Counted from the stretch's first letter, positions 1 through 11,806 are shown. The stretch is DNA of 64,000 bases from Lycorma delicatula (GCF_047948215.1 NC_134461.1:90354245-90418244), one strand, 5' to 3'. The notes: generated from the sequence alone by a model not told the origin. Program-made: numbers and translations.

Positions 1-39
1 TAGATAAACAATCAGCACCAGCAGAAAACTGTATGTATG

Positions 40-850
40 TATAATTAAATAAATAAATGAAAAAATCCCTTTCGGCCCGCCGGAAGGCGGATGTATATTT
101 CACCGGTGCTAAGTAGGGGATTAAAAAAATGTCCATCTTAAAGTTAAGAAAAACTTCAAATTTATTCAATACAACAATGGTTCCATGTGAAAAAAAGTTT
201 CACATATTTAGTATACGGCAAGCCCCCTTTCTTACAATTCCAGCAATAATTTGCTCATCCCTTGCCGTAAGGGTTGGTCATATCAAAAATTGTTTCGGAT
301 AAAAGTTTTAGGTAATGTTTAGAGGACTAAAGACAACTTTAAACCGATTAGATATTGTTCCTATTAAGGGAGGTATGATTATTTTTATCTTCGAAACCCC
401 ATTTTTTTCACACCCTGGGTCAATGGTTGATGGTATCAAAAAACTTTACTTACATAAGTTTTAGGTCCTTATCCAAAGAATAGAAGGAACTTTAAACGAA
501 TTCGATATTTTACTTAATAAGAAATTTATAGCGATATTTTACTTTTTCGAAAAAGGTGTCCCATTTCCACCCCAATGGTCCGATTTGCCCATTAACAAAC
601 TCGACCGAGATTTTGGGTCGTTATATTTTATGTATCAATTTGAAAGTGATTGGCGCAAAATTACGGCAGTTATCCTGTCCACAAGAAAGTGAAATATATA
701 TTTATATAAATGTATATATAACTTTTGAACTGACGGTGGTTTTGTGGTCTGGGAGATGTGAAACGCAAAGATATGCCGAAATTTTCCGGACGTCGAATCA
801 TGGTACCCATTACAATAGGTAGCTTTTTTTATTAAATCTATCTAAAATAT
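40..850 (+). repeat. Unclassified ~0.8-kb interspersed repeat, copy A
   Basis: This stretch aligns collinearly and in the same orientation with 32030-32830. Shared landmarks are the CACCGGTGCTAAGTAGGGG-type start region, a CCATTTCCACCCC block, and the TTACGGCAGTTATC block near the right end. The two copies also end alike (AATAGGTAGCTTT). An 88-residue open frame at 556-822 overlaps a related frame in copy B, but both are short and lack recognisable domains, so I treat them as non-coding. The left end may be cut by the window edge. Family unknown. Confidence 0.8.
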
Positions 851-1551
851 ATGTGTTTCACAGCGAAATCTCAGAAACGGCTCGACCAATCCAACTGAAA
901 TTTTAACTGTATCTTCTACTACAAATACCAGTATTAAATAACTACGACACAAGTGAATATTCAGGTTTAGGTTCAGATATAACTTGTTATATTTTAGTAA
1001 TGGCTCGTCCATTCTAGCTGTATCTGAATTCTAACTGTAGCTTTTACTACCTTTATTATAATCAAATTTGAATGGATATCAGTGGTGTTAATATATGAAT
1101 ATATGTGCGACTACTCGCCGTAAAATATTCGGAGGTCTATTTTCTACTAAACTATTTTCGACGTAAGGGAATAATATTATAGCGACATGCTATGAAGCTA
1201 AATTTACCCATTCCGGAAAATCAGCATTCGGTAAAATGTAAACAAACAGTGTCGCGTCATGTGTCGACCTTTTAACATTTGTTTTGGCGATGCACTCTTC
1301 ATCTATAGAGAGGAGGAAGATCACAGGTCGCGGAGTATTATAGATCTGATTTTTACGTGTATTAAACGGTTTCGCGTGGTTATAACCATTCTGTATTATC
1401 TATTCACTACAACAAAATAACAAATTAATAAAAAGCAACAAAAATGTTCGCTTAAAAAAACTGCCGTTTCATCTAAGAAAAAAAAAATAAGAAGAGTAAA
1501 ATATATAAAGGCAGAAAAGATCTTGTAATCTAAATACGTTAGAAATAAAAG
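851..1551. other. No gene seen; imperfect internal direct repeat
   Basis: I see no coding signal. Two stretches, about 870-935 and 1000-1065, resemble each other (GGCTCG..C followed by TAACTGTA.CTT.TACTAC), suggesting a decayed direct repeat about 125 bp apart. The rest is A+T-rich with a slightly G+C-richer patch at 1250-1385. Confidence 0.4.
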
Positions 1552-1964
1552 TAAAAAATTGCTCAAAACCAATTTTCTTTCGATCTAAAAAATATAAATA
1601 TAAAAATGATTATCTCGAGCATTACTGAAACACGAAGGATTTTAATCGCAGAAAAATCGGGAAATTGATGTATATTTTACGTGGTATACCGAAATTCATA
1701 GGTAAATTTCTGAGCAGAATGCATACAAGTGTAAAGAAATTTTGATAAACGAACATATTTCCGTTGGATTATCAACATTTTCTAATTTCTTTACACTTGT
1801 ACTTATTCTGTTTATACCCTTTCAGTTTCGATATGCCAGATAAAATAATTATTAAGCTCCCGATTTCTTCCAATTAAAATTCTTCGTGTTTCAGTAACGT
1901 TAGAATTGATAATTTTTATTTTTATATTTTTTAGATCGAGAAAAAAATTGTTTGAGTAATTTAA
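1552..1964. repeat. Fold-back (palindromic) element, ~0.4 kb
   Basis: The left arm (about 1552-1752) and right arm (about 1772-1964) are imperfect reverse complements of about 190 bp. Matching pairs include TCGATCTAAAAAATATAAA with its complement at 1920-1940, TACTGAAACACGAAG with CTTCGTGTTTCAGTAA, and GTGTAAAGAAATT with AATTTCTTTACAC. The central loop is only about 20 bp. No open frame fits, so a non-autonomous DNA transposon is the likeliest identity. No target duplication was identified. Confidence 0.75.
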
Positions 1965-2003
1965 AAAAAAAAAAAAATTATAACATGATGTTTATTAATT
2001 CAT

Positions 2004-2006
<3 letters not shown>

Positions 2007-2056
<50 letters not shown>
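2007..2056. repeat. (AT)n-(AC)n microsatellite
   Basis: An uninterrupted AT dinucleotide run passes directly into a short AC run. Confidence 0.95.
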
Positions 2057-2057
<1 letters not shown>

Positions 2058-2434
2058 CGTATATATTAGTTTAATTATAAACCTATTGTCAACAATTTTA
2101 AATATAATTACAACATACAAATATTAATATTTTTATACATTACATAAAAATCACAAAAATATACAAACGAATTCAGAAGAAAAAATAAATATAAAAAGTA
2201 ACTTTCTCATGAACATGTTTTCTCTAAATATTATTGTAATGTGTTATATTTTACGATGAGTTTGAAGCATATAAACTAGTTTCATAATAACGCTAAAAAC
2301 TCAACGAAACTCTTTATTTTATTTTCCTAATAACTTCTGAATTAATTTATAAAATTGCACTTCACCAATAAACATTTTCTTAAAAAATAACAAAATTAAA
2401 CTAAAATATAACTTTTTGATTACTTTTAAGACCT

Positions 2435-2716
2435 TTATTTTCTTTTTCCTGTTTAGCCTCCGGTAATTACCTTTCAGATAATACTTCAGAGGATGATATG
2501 TATGAGTGTAAATGAACTGCAGTCTTATACAGTCTCAGTTCGACCATTCCTGAGATGTGTGGTTAATTGAAACCCAACCACCAAAGAACACCGGTATCCA
2601 CGATCTAGTGTTCAAATCCGTGTAAAAATAACTGATTTTACTATGACTTGAACCCTGGAACTCTCGACTTCCAAATCAGCTGATTTGGGAAGACGCGTTC
2701 ACCACTCCCAGTGGGT
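2435..2716 (-). mobile_element. tRNA-headed SINE, near full length
   Basis: Read on the minus strand, this starts with a tRNA-like head containing a B-box-like GTTCAAGTC and the conserved AAATCAGCTGATTTGG palindrome, and ends in a tail rich in A and G. It is flanked by imperfect 15-bp target duplications (2420-2434 and 2717-2731, two mismatches: TTACTTTTAAGACCT and TTACTATTTAGACCT). The same family recurs at 8195, 17035 and 21042, with tail fragments at 3470 and 45421. The A-box region of this copy is damaged. Confidence 0.9.
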
Positions 2717-2731
2717 TTACTATTTAGACCT

Positions 2732-3469
2732 AAGTCAAGTATTCTACCCGTATAAAACTATCTAAATAGATGCTCTACTTACAGCCTAATAAGAGATATT
2801 TTTTCAACGGTGTGGCCAATTTAGGAAAGTTTGTTCACCAACAGCATTCCATTTATAGTTTTTTTTAAGTATGAATGGTTACTTTTTAAAATAAAAGTTT
2901 GCGCAATTCTGCGCAAGATTTCCGTTAATTTAATTTGATTTTAATATTTTTTACTTTTCCGCCTAACTCAATAGCAGAGCTATAGCTATAGAAGGAAAAA
3001 TATGGTAATCGGTCCAGTTTGGGCATATGCGGTTTTTACCGGATGGACCGTGATAGTGTATCACGGATGGATAGTGTATGAACGTGTGTGTGTTCAGTGA
3101 CGCCTCTAAATCTCCATATACTCCAGAACTACTAGAACGACTTTGATCAAACTTGGTCAGATTACTTCTATATACAAGGCATTGATGCCAATAAATTTTC
3201 AACTTAAAAGGTCAAGAGGGTGAAGCTGTAGAGCAAGGTCACCCTCAGTATCTCGAGTTTTCTACTAATTAAGGTCTTATTTTTTTTTAGGCACATTTGT
3301 TAACAATTAAAAGATATTTCCAAAAACAAGATTTTTGTAAAATCGCACCTCCACCCCAAAAATGCTCTAAAAATAAACTAGTGGCTAAGTGGATGTAGTG
3401 TCATTAGTACCCCCTCTCGCCACATGGAGCATTAGCGTAGCACTGTCGTATAGCTGCTGCAGTCGTCTT
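2732..3469. other. No gene seen
   Basis: A+T-rich at first, then moderately G+C-richer around 3000-3250 and 3390-3460, which have the texture of decayed repeat. No splice-flanked coding stretch or recognisable protein similarity in either strand. Confidence 0.4.
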
Positions 3470-3592
3470 GTTTCTATCCTTTTTCTTTTTCTATTTAGCC
3501 TTCGGAACCATCGTAAAGCATTACTTCAGAGGATGACCATCACGTCGACCATTTCTGAGATGTGTTGGTTAATTGAAACCCAATCAATGTAG
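3470..3592 (-). mobile_element. SINE tail fragment
   Basis: The tail and body motifs of the tRNA-headed SINE are present (TTTAGCCTTCGG, TTACTTCAGAGGATGA, TTTCTGAGATGTGT, TTGAAACCCAA). A deletion lies between the GGATGA and GTCGACC segments, and the tRNA-like head is missing, so this copy is truncated at its 5' end. Confidence 0.85.
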
Positions 3593-4139
3593 TCGACTAC
3601 TGTGTTGTAACGTCACAGGTGACCGGTAGAATTAAAAAAATGAATAATATTTAAAGTGTAAAAATGTATTTAAAGTAGCCGCTAGTACCGCCACATCCGC
3701 GCGAAAGAAATACGGTATGCGCGCGCGCTTTAGTTGTAATTGTTGATTAAATAAACAAAAAATATTATATTTAAATAAAATTATAAATATTTTTAATTAC
3801 ATTGTGCGTGTATGTGTGTGTAAGCCGTTCATCACAAAAAAGCCGAGTGGCGGAAAAGTTTTACAACTGTGTTGTCAGCTTTTTTTAATTTGGTTTAATA
3901 TTGCTAACAATAGATACCGCAGATAAAGAAACGCCAACGTTCCAATTTGCAGCATCATAACGAACCACGCTTCTATCTTACTCCGCTAAAATTTTTTCGA
4001 CCTTAAATTGAATGTAACTCAAGAACGAATCAACTAACCTTCATAAAATTTTCTCATGCACAACTTTAGATACATTACTACAGCATATTTAAATTTCAAT
4101 GAAGTTTTTAAAGCAGTTTTGGAAATCTTCGAGCCACAG

Positions 4140-4181
<42 letters not shown>

Positions 4182-4690
4182 AAACCCCCATTTAACTGAA
4201 TGGATTTTTCGTACTCCTCAGATTTGGAAACGTAAAGAAAATTTATTTTCATCTTTCAATCCCCCCCCCACACTCCTATCATGGGATCGAAAGTAATACC
4301 GTACCTTTCTTCGAGAGTCGGTAAAACAATCTGTACATCCGTCTTGGAAAGCTGAATATAAAAAAAAAAAAAAAAAAAAAAAAAATGGTAACAATGAAAA
4401 ATTATCACTATTACGAAGAGGATAAATCGATAATTGTAAAGAACAATATGATTACTATGATAAGAAAAACGATTAGCTGGAGCATTGTCCATAAGCAGCT
4501 CTCTGTAACAACGATCTTATTTTGTAAGCGATTATTGTATCACTAAAATAACGTGATCGTTTGAGTACTTTTTTCTTCCCAGAACAATTACATTGAAAGA
4601 TTTGTTTTTTCAACTACCATTTCATTTCCATCGTGACAACGGTTAATTTTATAATTAATACATACATTTTCTTAATTAAGCTAATAATTC
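3593..4690. repeat. No gene; CG-rich patch, (TA)n and homopolymer tracts
   Basis: A short patch at 3680-3735 contains CCGCGCGAAAG and GCGCGCGCGC, out of keeping with its surroundings. A (TA)n run occupies about 4143-4178, a C-run 4260-4269, and a poly(A) run about 4359-4385. Short open frames over these tracts are low-complexity artefacts. Confidence 0.5.
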
Positions 4691-4708
4691 ACGCCGTTAC
4701 AATTTTGC

Positions 4709-5348
4709 TGCAGACATTTTCCATTAAGTGAAGGAAGATAACGTGTGTTTAGAAAAAGTAAATTTCTCTGACGAAGCTACCTTCCATGTTTCTAGTCATG
4801 TTAACTATCATAAGTATCGGATTTGGGGTAGTGAGAACCCTCAGGCTTTTCGACAAACATAAATTGATCGCCCCAAAATTAACGATTAGTTTACGTTGAC
4901 AGCTTATGAAATGATCGGACCACTCTTCTTCGCCAAGCCAACGTTACTAACGCTAGTTATCTAGATACGTTATGGGAATATACAGTACCACAAATTAATT
5001 ATCGACAACCCACCATTTACTTCCAATAACATGGCTCACCACCACACTGGGATTTAAATATTAGGGACTACCTCCTTGAACAATTTCCTCAACGTTGGAT
5101 TGGCCGAGTTGGATCAATTCCCTGGCAACCTCGATCCCCTGATGTTAAGCTATTAATTTCTTTCTCGGGGGGGCTTGTCAAAGGCAGGTCCACGTAACGA
5201 AGGTTTTTAACATCAATGAACTAAAAAGAGTATGGAAAGTATAATTAATGGGATAGCTCCAGATATTCTTCGTAATGTATGGCGTGGAATTGAATATCGT
5301 CTAAACATTTCACAGGCTACAAAAGGTGCTCACGTGGAACTAGTTTGA
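4709..5348 (+). pseudogene. Decayed mariner-like (IS630-Tc1-mariner) transposase
   Basis: Frames pieced together across several shifts read like a mariner-type DDE transposase. FSDEATFH (first catalytic Asp region) at about 4762-4790 is followed by VNYHKYRIWGSENP, a degraded PFFFAEPTVT-like stretch, and a tail close to NELKR...ILRNVW.GIEYRL...GAHVEL ending in TGA at 5346. The third acidic motif falls near 5150-5175 but is shifted and no longer reads SPDL. The helix-turn-helix N-terminus was not found. Several stops and frameshifts make it inactive. It resembles the group of the 42-47 kb elements more than classic DD34D mariners; inverted termini were not identified. Confidence 0.75.
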
Positions 5349-7250
5349 AGTTAATATATGACGTAAACAGAACTGTTTGAAATGTCTTGTTCAATAATAA
5401 AACATGCATGTTAAGTACGTTACTTTGTTATTTTTCTACTAACGCCTTAAATCCGTTAAATGATAAATTATTTCCGTGCATATGTATATATATTTTCCTT
5501 TTTTACCACATTTCTTAAGAAGGAGGAAACCTCCTTTATGACGATTGGGGGAAAATATTAAAATAAAATATTTAACTGAAGACATTCTAAATTAATAAAA
5601 AATTGAAACTTATCAATCGGCTATAATCAAATGAAATTTAAAAAATATATTATCCCTACTGGCTACTAACAAAATTAAATACAAAAACTACAAATTACCT
5701 AATAAATAATTCCTATTAGTATTAATAATTATTTCTAGTTTGGGCATTTGTTAAAAAGAATTTTCAAAATACTGCAGCGCTCAAAAAAAAAAAACTATAT
5801 AAAAAAATAACATTCAATGGAAATTATAAAAAGAAAAAAAATATTTAAAAAAAAACCATTATATCTATAATCGAGTCTTGATATAAATAAATGTTAGGGC
5901 GTAACTGGGGTCATTCGTAATCTTTTTTTTTCATAATAATTTACATGATCTTAAACGTAAAATATTATTTAAGATATACCGAAATTTAATGAATATCTAT
6001 TACGGTTATATAAAATAATTGAAAATCATATTTTGGCCTGATTTATAAACCTACAATTAAAGTTGATAAATATACTACAGACTAGTATATGTGTGCAAGT
6101 GTATATTATATTTATAGATTGTCGTGTAGAAATATTAATACTCGTACTCTGCATTACATAAATCATTTATTATCAGCTTCTTCTACAACAGTAACAAAAT
6201 ATTAATTCAATAATAACAATAAAATAAAACAAATAGTTTTTTTAATCTTCAGTATTTAACTAAAATTCTTTCTCAAAATATGTAATATTATTTTTTACTA
6301 CTAGTGTTGTATATTTGACGATAAGTTTAAAGTTTAACAGCTCGCTTTAAGGTTTCTGTTAACCTATAATCTCATTTCATTATTAGAATTTTTGTAAAGA
6401 AAAAAATAAACAAAATAAAATTAACAAAAATTATAGTTTAACTCGTAATGACTAATCTTTTCTCACTGCCTTCAACGGTTTAGCTGTTTATTCGCTAGAT
6501 ATTCAGAGATATTTTTTTGAAGCTACTTTAGTCAAATAATAATTCTTTTTAAAAAAAGACCCTATATTATAAAAAAAAAAAAAAAACATATATTATAAAA
6601 AGAACCTATATTGTATGTTTTGATGACAAGTCAGTCACTTCATATAACAATTAAAAAAACTAACTATTACTAAATGACGGATTAATATATATATATATAT
6701 ATACATTCGTATAAATAAATGTAGCAAAACAGTGAAAAACGTCGCGTCGCATTTTCTTAGGAGAAGCGATGTACAAATTAAACTATGTTTAAATAAAGGG
6801 ATTGTTACATACTATCTTCTCCCCAGTAATTATAATTAATATAACATTATTTTTAAACAATTTTTTTTTCACACGGCAATTCATCTAACAAATTTAAAAT
6901 ATATGAAATCAAACACTCTTATGACTGGGATGAACCGATATGAAAAAAATATAACTTTTTAGTCATTGGCTAGTCGACTGGTTTTATACTATTCTTCATT
7001 TCTTTCTCTATTCTGTGCTAAATTTTTAAAACTCAATGCATTTATTAAATCCCCCGTCCTAAATTATATGTATCATGTATTCCAATGGCTTCTTCCTCAA
7101 ATATTTTACCTTTCGCACGTCCACCATCAAGATTAACTAAACCTCAATGTTAACACAGTATTTATCAGTAGAATGATAAGGTTTTAAACGATCACATTTT
7201 TCGAATAAAGGAAGAAAGAGACTTGACGTATACGTAAAATGAAGAGAAAT
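5349..7250. other. No gene seen; very A+T-rich
   Basis: Long A+T-rich stretch with homopolymer runs and a short (AT)n at about 6683-6702. No open frame, tRNA-like structure or repeat shared with the rest of the window was recognised. It may be intron of the minus-strand SLC16 gene that starts at 13245. Confidence 0.4.
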
Positions 7251-7259
7251 CCTCCAAGA

Positions 7260-8175
7260 ATCTTAATTGTTCAGTAGATTTTGATATGCGCTCCTTTTAT
7301 TTGCCTCGAAAACATCAAAACGATATTCAACCTCTTGCCATACACGAAAGATATTATCCAGTGTGATATGAGATAGGATAGATTACTGAAACAGTTTCAG
7401 TAATCTATTCTTTTAAAATCTCCATATTTTTTATTTGAACAGAGAATACTTGTATTTTTATATAACCACAAATAAAGATCCATAACGGTAAGATCTGGAG
7501 AAGATAAAGATACATTCTATCCATTCTTCTCGTCCGACCATCGCTGAGGAAATTTTTCATTTAAGTAATCCTGCATGTGTAGTAAAACATGAGGTAGCTA
7601 AGTTTTGCCACAAAAATTCTGGAGAACGGAATTTTCCGGCATTTGGGCCGTTTCTTACCAATCTAATATATCCAGAAAATATTTTCTTAGTTGTAACTTT
7701 TATTCTACAAAAGAAAAGGAAGCAATAACTCTGTCTTGTCCGACTGAGTACCGCAAGTTAACTTTTTGGCTATCATATACATGTTCCATTAATGACATGT
7801 GGAAGTTCAGTATCCCATATTCGAACATTATGTCGATGTACTTGTTTCGAGACATGAGATATATTCGTTTGAAACTCCCTACACAGTGAGAAATTTTCGT
7901 TTAAAAATTCTTCACCACGATCTAAGCTATCCATAAGGTCTGTAACGAATTCAAATCGTTTAATTTTGTCATATAGATTATATGTAACGACTGAATTTTT
8001 TTAGTCATGAAGCGCAGACATTTACTTAAAATGAAAACTCTCTAAAACAATCCGCACTAATTTTTTTAGGCTATACAAACAATCGCACAGTTTCGATGGC
8101 CTCATCAAATACTGATCGCTTGTCCCAGACATGATACTTTCAGTAAGCTGCACGTTTCTTTCTCATCGCCGAACG
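7260..8175 (-). pseudogene. Decayed mariner-like transposase, minus strand
   Basis: The reverse complement shows a degraded transposase C-terminal half in shifting frames. DYLNEKFPQRW lies around 7545-7580, SSPDLTVMDLYLW (third acidic motif, SPDL..D..LW) around 7455-7500, and VWQEVEYRFDVFEANK near 7285-7330. Upstream parts are too damaged to call residue by residue. Stops and frameshifts are frequent. A SINE has inserted at the right side (8195-8466). The motif order is that of the IS630-Tc1-mariner superfamily; the spacing between the second and third acidic residues cannot be measured. Confidence 0.65.
7378..7408. repeat. Perfect short hairpin
   Basis: A 14-bp perfect stem (ATAGATTACTGAAA and its complement) is separated by the 3-nt loop CAG. 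It lies inside the decayed transposase at 7260-8175, so it probably arose by local inverted duplication. Confidence 0.9.
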
Positions 8176-8194
8176 TTATTTTCATTAAATAGTT

Positions 8195-8466
8195 CTTTCT
8201 TTCTTTTTCCTGTTTATCCTCCGGTAATTACCGTTCAGATAGTACTTCAGAGGATGAATGAGGAGGATATATATGAGTGTAAATGAAGTGTAGTCTTGTA
8301 CAGTCTCAGTTCGACCATTCCTGAGATGTGTGGTTAATTAAAACCCAACAGCAAAGAAAACCGGTATCCACGATCTTATTTTTACTAGGACCTGAACGCT
8401 GGAACTCTCTACTTCCAAATCAGCTGATTTGGGAAGACACGTTCACCACTAGACCAACTCGGTGGG
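8195..8466 (-). mobile_element. tRNA-headed SINE with 15-bp target duplication
   Basis: On the minus strand it begins CCCACCGAGTTGGTCTAGTG (A-box-like TGGTCTAGTG), then the AAATCAGCTGATTTGG palindrome and the B-box-like GTTCAGGTCC, and ends in a CTTTCT-complement tail. A perfect 15-bp duplication, TTTCATTAAATAGTT, flanks it at 8180-8194 and 8467-8481, showing insertion by target-primed reverse transcription. Its middle (about 8375-8385) has lost roughly 20 bases relative to other copies. Confidence 0.95.
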
Positions 8467-8481
8467 TTTCATTAAATAGTT

Positions 8482-9030
8482 ATTCATTAAATACGCGACG
8501 GTGTTCACACTTAACATGTATAACAGGGTCAAACTTAGAAAACCACAAAACATTCTGAATTCCACCGTGTCGTAATCATGGTGACTAATGAGCTTCGTGC
8601 GGCTATTGACTTGTAACACAGCGCGCATCCGCTGATACTACAACTTAATTACTTATCGAAAATGTGAACAATTTCTTATCATTTTGATGTATACTTTAGT
8701 CTCTGTCATACTTTGTTCCAAACTTTTTAAACACCACCACAATTTTACGGACACTGTATACGGCCCACTAATCCAGTCTCTTTTTACAAAATTCTCTTCT
8801 TTCCCGTTTCAAATAAATATTACCAAAGTCCTGCAGAAAGAAAAAAAATAACGATCATGTTCTAATGCAAAGTTTATAGCTACGATTGTGGACTGCTGTT
8901 CATAAGACAATGTGCCTAGCAATAATTTTCTTCACAGTTACTATACATCGTTAGTAACAGCGACAAATAATCACATTTGTACTTAACAATATCGATTCAA
9001 CCATGACATAATAATACATGTTTTATTTAT
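8482..9030. repeat. Decayed repeat related to 15.1-15.3 kb
   Basis: The segment 8850-9010 (CGATCATGTT, CATAAGACAA, TAATTTTCTT, AATCACATTTG) matches 15118-15250 in order and orientation at low identity. TTTACGGACACTGTATA near 8750 has the look of a Tc1/mariner terminus and may be the 5' end of the minus-strand transposase at 7260-8175. No coding sequence was seen. Confidence 0.45.
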
Positions 9031-10244
9031 TATTTTTTTATAATTGTGCAATTTTCTTACTCGCTTATCAAAAGAAACGTACATTTACAATTTGTGATTA
9101 CATAAACAATTATTGTTGAAATTGTCGTCTAGTTCACATGTCCGACATAAAAGTTAATAAACACATATATATATATATATTTTTTTTTTTTTTCTTCCAA
9201 ATGAAAGGAGCGACGAAGGTTGGAGCTTAGTGGCATTTTTTAAACAAAACGTGATTTTTCTTTTCAAAAAATCAGCAAAGATATATATTTTATCTTAAAT
9301 AATGCAATATTTATTATTGTTGAAAGTACTTTCGATGGCAAAATTAACAAAAATATCAAAAGGTAAAATACATTTGAACTGGTCATTTAGTAAAGGAAAG
9401 ATTATTTTGTGAATAAATAAATGAGTGAAAAAAAACCACAAAATAATCTGCGGTTTACAAAGAAAAAACATATATAGATAGATAATTTATAGTAACATAA
9501 AACACGCTGCTGTTTATATATGAAAAGTAAATATGATTCAAAATACAACCTAAAAAAAAAGTGCTTAACAGAAATCGTATGAAATATAAAACTCAAAAGT
9601 GGCCATAAAAGAACTGCAGAGAAAGAAGGTGATTACATTATAATTCAACAAATGTTAGCAAAGAAAAAACGGTAAACGGTGATCGTTATTTTTCACTCTT
9701 TATCGTTTTCTTAACCATTATTCCTATCTCCAATTATGGATCACAGATTGTCTTCCTGATGGTCATTTAACCAGAATTATCTTTTCCTAGGTACACCTCT
9801 TGCACTCTTCCCATACTCATTCATACTCACTCTTCCCTAAATAAACATTTTCGCTTTTTCTCTTTATATGCCCATCATTATACTTCATCATTATCATTGT
9901 TATTATTTACTGATATTTACAACTCAATGAATTTCAGCTCTTTATATCCTACCCAAACGCTATCATTTTTGTTAGATTCCATTAATCTAGATTTGTCAGT
10001 GATTGCGTAATTAATTCTAGATCTCACTAATTCAGTGACCTAGAGTAATTAATTCTCGTACATTTTGCAAGATCTCTCTTTGTAATAAAATAAAAATTTT
10101 TCACTAGTGTTATCGGAAAGTAAAAATTACTATGGATCCACCAGATTTTTCTTTATAAAGTAATAAAGGAATCACACTGAAATCGGTCAACTTGGTCATA
10201 AACAAGGTTTATATATGTATATAAAAACCTTGTTATATATATAT
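9031..10244. other. No gene seen
   Basis: A+T-rich DNA with a short (AT)n and T-run at about 9163-9194. A 10-bp inverted repeat, AACAAGGTTT at 10201-10210 with its complement at 10225-10234, precedes the G+C-rich patch. No coding similarity recognised. Confidence 0.4.
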
Positions 10245-10510
10245 ATAACGCTCCGTCTTCCAATACATTTAGTCCGTGCGGTTCGGTCGCTCGGCGCGAT
10301 CTTTCGCCTTTCGGGGTAAAGATCCGAACAAGTGACCAGTTCGCTAGCATTCAGGCGGTGAGGATGGTGGCCGCGTTACGGAGGTACGGGAATGTTGTAC
10401 CACGCTGTATATGGACATAAATTTATTTCTGCTCTCTTACCTTACTCTCCTCTCTTCTCGCGCGATAACAACGTATAAATACAGCTGCTGCGTGACGTGT
10501 GTATGTTATT
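10245..10510. other. G+C-rich, CpG-containing island of unknown role
   Basis: Within otherwise A+T-rich DNA this patch holds many CpG dinucleotides (GGTTCGGTCGCTCGGCGCGA near 10277) and a TATAAATACAG box at about 10475. It could be a promoter or first exon on the plus strand, or the regulatory end of a retroelement, since Penelope-like remains begin 100 bp downstream. An open frame on the minus strand (10153-10350) shows no recognisable protein. No second copy is in the window. Confidence 0.35.
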
Positions 10511-10589
10511 ATGCGGCATATATATATATATATATATATATATCGGTCGGGTCGAATTGAGAAGTTTTTCCTTTTTAACTGTAGTAAAG

Positions 10590-11400
10590 AACTATGAAAT
10601 TATTTGTTAAAAAAAGATCCACAATAGCTGTTTCGATACACAGTACCTTCCTCAGACGTTAAAAACAGAATACTACAGCTAAAAGTATATACAACGAAGA
10701 AAAAAAAAACAAAAAAATACAGAAAAACAGGGTTGATATTGCTTTCAAATTTGTTAATTCTCTAGGTAAATTTATAAAGAATAACAAAAGTAAAACGGAT
10801 AATCTTAAAAAAAAAATCAGTAATTTTAAGACTTGAATGTGGTTCTTGTAAAAAAAATTATATTGGACAAACTGGTTGATGTTTTGAAAAAATTATAAGA
10901 GCCACAAATTTTGTTTTTTTTCCAATAATAAGAGGATTTCTAATTATGCTTGTAATTGATAAGAATAATGCTTTTAATGGTAATTTCAAAGTATTTCACG
11001 TTAAAAATAAAGGTTTGAAACTGAACCTTTTAGAGTCATTGGAAATTTGGAAATAAATAAACTTAAAAATTCTAATTTTTTAAATGATCAATTAGACTTG
11101 GGATAGTTTGCCGTTGTTGAACTAATGGATGTGAGTTGGTATCTTTTAATAAGTACACTTTTTTTGTGAATTGACCAATGTATTTACTATTAAATTTATA
11201 TATTACTGATACATATGTAGACTCCCTATTATTGCTATCTCTACATCTAGATTGCTATTATATTATTTATACATATATTATCCATATCTGAATTTTGTTA
11301 TTTTATTTTTTTCGTTGAATGTACTTTTAGTTTAGTATTCTGTTTGTACACCTGTGCACCGAAACAGCTGTTGTGATTTTTTTAAAATAATTTTGTGAAA
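10590..11400 (+). mobile_element. Penelope-like retroelement remnant (GIY-YIG end) with inverted termini
   Basis: In one plus-strand frame, LECGSCKKNYIGQTG at about 10832-10879 matches the start of the GIY-YIG endonuclease domain that ends Penelope-like element proteins; a stop follows. LNLLESLEIWK at about 11019-11055 matches the end of that domain. The reverse transcriptase was not found. Inverted arms of roughly 100 bp flank the remnant. The left, about 10590-10720, contains AGCTGTTTCGATACACAG. The right, about 11285-11400, contains CTGTGCACCGAAACAGCT. Both continue with ACAGAATACTA / TAGTATTCTGT. Penelope elements are known for terminal repeats in direct or inverted orientation, which fits. 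It is non-functional. Confidence 0.75.
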
Positions 11401-11800
11401 ATCAAATATTTTTGTTTATTTTCTTTTGTTATAATATGAATTTTCATCAATTAACGTCTTCATCCATAAATAATGAAATAATTAACGGAAATATACAAAA
11501 TTAAAAATAATATTTTTCAATGCCAGTGTTTGTAACCCCACATTGAGAGCCCGAATTACCAGATTTGAATTGAATTGTCGTTTCATAGAAAATAAATTCA
11601 CTTTTAATTAAATCTCATCTATAAGTAAAAGCACATGACCGAAACGTTTCTTGCAAATGCGACTGTTTAATTTCAGTTCGAATATTAATCTCAATATTGT
11701 AAATTATTCTTAGTTACTTCAAATGCGCAAACGAAATTCTTTAGAATAATATAAAATGATTTACAAAAGAAAATAAACAAAAATATTATTTGATTTTCTC
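11397..11800. repeat. Inverted repeat pair, ~35 bp arms
   Basis: GAAAATCAAATATTTTTG followed by TTTATTTTCTTTTGT at 11397-11430 is repeated in inverse orientation at about 11764-11800, with a 2-3-base difference. About 330 bp of A+T-rich sequence separates the arms. Possibly a non-autonomous DNA element abutting the Penelope-like remnant. Confidence 0.6.
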
Positions 11801-11806
11801 AAAATT

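Noticed and set aside
4034..4492. Two minus-strand frames with Ile/Tyr and Phe runs
   Set aside because: They translate (TA)n and poly(A) tracts; no evidence of a gene.
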